From positions 1 to 8,172 of the forward strand of contig DAOVXE010000026.1 of assembly GCA_030636285.1 (NCBI GenBank): a DNA stretch of 8,172 bases, in the 5' to 3' direction. The notes beneath the pieces are model-generated. The model saw only the letters and a program-made list of their open reading frames with translations, ran no database searches and was not told where the DNA came from. A program made the translations under genes and the position numbers. The DNA is from Candidatus Falkowiibacteriota bacterium (lineage in GTDB: Bacteria > Patescibacteria > ABY1 > BM507 > UBA12075). The first letter of the stretch is position 1, and every line of letters starts with the position of its first letter. Below are positions 6,973-8,172 of this stretch, piece after piece.

Positions 6973-7124
6973 CTCATGTTACGCACTCATCACATAAATA
7001 AAGTTATAATTAATATAATTTAAACAAAAACGAGGATAAGAACAAGTTTTATCTTAGCATTTTTGTTTAAATTATATTAATTATAACTTTTTCTAAGGTA
7101 AAAATATTTAGTGCGTAAGGTGAG
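6973..7124 (+). mobile_element. 152-bp palindromic MITE-like element, copy 2 (possible structured RNA)
   Basis: Same orientation and organisation as the copy at 5993-6144. The ends CTCATGTTACGCACT (6973-6987) and AGTGCGTAAGGTGAG (7110-7124) form a terminal inverted repeat matching at 13 of 15 positions. Inside are a 31-bp perfect inverted repeat (7000-7030 with 7060-7090) and the identical 29-nt loop (7031-7059). It is bounded by a perfect 7-bp direct repeat TAAGTAA (6966-6972 and 7125-7131). The left repeat contains the last sense codon and stop codon of cysQ, so insertion exactly there left the protein intact. The element ends 76 bases before the ATP sulfurylase ATG. The perfect flanking repeats and better-matched ends suggest a younger insertion than copy 1. 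No transposase is present. Alternatively it is a leader RNA of the downstream gene. Confidence 0.75.
7000..7090. repeat. Perfect 31-bp inverted repeat with 29-nt loop (copy 2)
   Basis: The left arm 7000-7030 is the exact reverse complement of 7060-7090. The loop 7031-7059 is identical to that of copy 1, although the arms differ at three positions per side, each change being compensated across the stem. Confidence 0.95.
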
Positions 7125-7150
7125 TAAGTAATATTTTAAATTATAAATTT

Positions 7151-7199
7151 GTTTTATTTGTAGCTGATTTGTTGGTTTGTAATCTGTTATTTGTAATCT
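7151..7199. repeat. Degenerate short T-rich tandem repeats before the ATP sulfurylase gene
   Basis: TTTGTAATCT occurs at 7176-7185 and 7190-7199 with a 14-bp period. Weaker relatives lie upstream (TTTGTAGCTGA, TTTGTTGG). The second copy ends one base before the ATG at 7201. The tract sits in the 76-bp spacer between element copy 2 and the ATP sulfurylase gene. TGTAAT within the units is close to a -10 box (7178-7183), but no convincing -35 partner was found, so no promoter is called. Function is unknown. Confidence 0.5.
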
Positions 7200-7200
7200 A

Positions 7201-8172
7201 ATGAAAAATATAAATGTAAAATCAAATATTATTCAGGATGCGATTAATATCAGTAATAATACCTACGCGCCATTAACAGGCTTTCTTAAACAAGCTGATT
7301 TTAATTCTGTTTTAGACAATATGCGTCTTGCAAATGGTAAAATCTGGAGCATACCGATAACGGTTGATGTTAGCGCGGAAGAATATGAGAGGATAAAAAA
7401 TGACAAAGAAATATTATTAGTTAATAATGGCGCGATCGTTCGGGTTTACAATATTGAGTTTTATCCCCATTCCAAGGCAGAGCATCTTAGGAAAGTTTAC
7501 GGCACCTTAAATCCCGGCCATCCAATGGTTGATGAAATTATGGGATCAGGGGATTATTTATTGGGCGGGGATATAGAGATAGTGGAAATTCCTGATGATC
7601 ATTACAATAAGTATCATTTGAATCCGGCTGAAATTAAAAGAGAGTTTGCCGGCAGGGGTTGGGAAAAAATTGTTGCTTTCCAGACAAGGAATGTGCCGCA
7701 CCGGGGGCATGAATTTTTACTTAACAAAGCCTTGGAAAACATAGATGGTCTTTTGGTTCATCCGGTAGTAGGGGATAAAAAGATCGCTGACTTTAAGGAC
7801 GAGTATATTATTGCCAGCTACAAGCTGCTACTGGATAATAATTTTAAAGATAAGGCAGTCTTGGCCGCCTTGCCGATCAAGATGCGCTACGGAGGCCCGC
7901 GCGAGGCGCTTATGCACGCTTTGATCCGTCGGAATTTTGGCTGTACGCATTTTATTGTCGGTAGGGACCATGCCGGGGTTGGTAATTTCTACGCCCCGGA
8001 GGCGGCGCAAGAAATATTTAATGATTTTAGTGAAACTGAATTAGGGATAAAAATTTTGTTTTTTAATGAAGTGGTTTATAATAAGAAAAACAAAAGCCAT
8101 GGATTTATTGACGAATATGATGAAAATGATACAATTAGATTTAGCGGTACCAAATTGCGGGATTATATTAAA
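7201..8172 (+). CDS. sat: Sulfate adenylyltransferase (ATP sulfurylase), 5' part, runs off window end
   Basis: ATG at 7201 opens 324 codons that stay open to the last base. The enzyme adenylates sulfate with ATP to give adenosine 5'-phosphosulfate, the first step of sulfate activation, in the cytosol. A PUA-like N-terminal domain includes TYAPLTGFLKQADF (21-34) and KIWSIPITVDV (47-57). The catalytic domain has VAFQTRNVPHRGHE (158-171; the QTRNPxHRxHE motif, with V for the usual P), HPVVGDKK, MRYGGPREALMHALIRRNFG (228-247), THFIVGRDHAGVGNFY (249-264) and RFSGTKLRDYIK at the end. An in-frame TAA at 7180-7182 makes 7201 the first possible ATG, so the N-terminus really is some 30 residues shorter than in many bacterial Sat proteins. 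The cysteine-rich zinc motif seen in some prokaryotic Sat proteins is absent (VVYNKKNKSHG, 291-301). No Shine-Dalgarno is present. A fused APS kinase could lie beyond the window. It follows cysQ. Confidence 0.92.
   Translation, partial: MKNINVKSNIIQDAINISNNTYAPLTGFLKQADFNSVLDNMRLANGKIWSIPITVDVSAEEYERIKNDKEILLVNNGAIVRVYNIEFYPHSKAEHLRKVYGTLNPGHPMVDEIMGSGDYLLGGDIEIVEIPDDHYNKYHLNPAEIKREFAGRGWEKIVAFQTRNVPHRGHEFLLNKALENIDGLLVHPVVGDKKIADFKDEYIIASYKLLLDNNFKDKAVLAALPIKMRYGGPREALMHALIRRNFGCTHFIVGRDHAGVGNFYAPEAAQEIFNDFSETELGIKILFFNEVVYNKKNKSHGFIDEYDENDTIRFSGTKLRDYIK

Larger units (their letters stand above)
6966..7131. repeat. Flanking 7-bp direct repeats of copy 2 (TAAGTAA)
   Basis: TAAGTAA occurs at 6966-6972 and again at 7125-7131, directly touching the 15-nt inverted ends of the element. 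This is the form of a target-site duplication. The left copy includes the cysQ stop codon TAA (6970-6972). Confidence 0.7.

Noticed and set aside
5993..7124. IS200/IS605-type ends, or a CRISPR array
   Set aside because: IS200/IS605 elements do not make target-site duplications and no TnpA is present. Two 152-bp palindromic copies separated by a gene do not form a CRISPR array.
7828..8010. Minus-strand 60-codon open frame
   Set aside because: It is antisense to the conserved GRDHAG region of ATP sulfurylase and has no sign of being a gene.
1..8172. Recoded TGA (as in Gracilibacteria or Absconditabacteria)
   Set aside because: Intact genes contain no in-frame TGA and use TGG for tryptophan; the standard bacterial code fits.
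1..8172. tRNA or rRNA genes
   Set aside because: No cloverleaf, CCA end or conserved rRNA segment was seen on either strand by reading.

Overview
The window is AT-rich bacterial DNA. It looks most like a Candidate Phyla Radiation (Patescibacteria-type) or other small, AT-rich environmental genome, but this is an inference from style and not a marker-gene call. The signs are the near absence of Shine-Dalgarno sequences, very tight gene junctions, a probable leaderless start, stop codons that are almost all TAA, and the standard code (TGG for Trp, no in-frame TGA in intact genes). Nothing here fixes the taxonomy.

Layout. Positions 1-462 hold the 3' end of a class I SAM methyltransferase. Next comes a broken family-2 glycosyltransferase remnant (528-814), with a frameshift in an A10 run and a lost 3' end. 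A bidirectional hairpin terminator (835-869) separates these from a five-gene minus-strand operon running from 5975 down to 883. In transcription order the operon encodes a YbhN/AglD-type membrane flippase-like protein, a DPM1/ArnC-like family-2 glycosyltransferase with two C-terminal membrane segments, a B12-binding radical SAM enzyme, a class I methyltransferase, and a GT-C (ArnT/PMT-like) membrane glycosyltransferase. On the plus strand, divergent from the operon, lie cysQ (6184-6972) and an ATP sulfurylase gene cut by the window end (7201-8172).

How the genes fit together (inference). The GT2 could charge a polyprenyl phosphate with a sugar. The flippase-like protein and the GT-C enzyme would then move the sugar across the membrane and transfer it to an acceptor outside. 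The radical SAM and SAM enzymes would methylate or otherwise modify the sugar, lipid or acceptor. ATP sulfurylase and CysQ belong to sulfate activation and PAP recycling, so the nearby glycan may be sulfated, although no APS kinase or sulfotransferase is visible.

The most unusual feature is a pair of 152-bp elements with no recognised coding content (5993-6144 and 6973-7124), in the same orientation and about 90% identical without indels. They flank cysQ and each precedes a sulfate-activation gene. Each has a perfect 31-bp internal palindrome around an identical 29-nt loop. The three differences per stem arm are all matched by complementary changes in the other arm. The outer ends also pair, and most changes there are G-U compatible on the plus strand. 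Each element is bounded by a 7-bp direct repeat that looks like a target-site duplication. They are either a MITE-like mobile element that encodes a structured RNA or foldback DNA, or a cis-regulatory RNA present in two copies.
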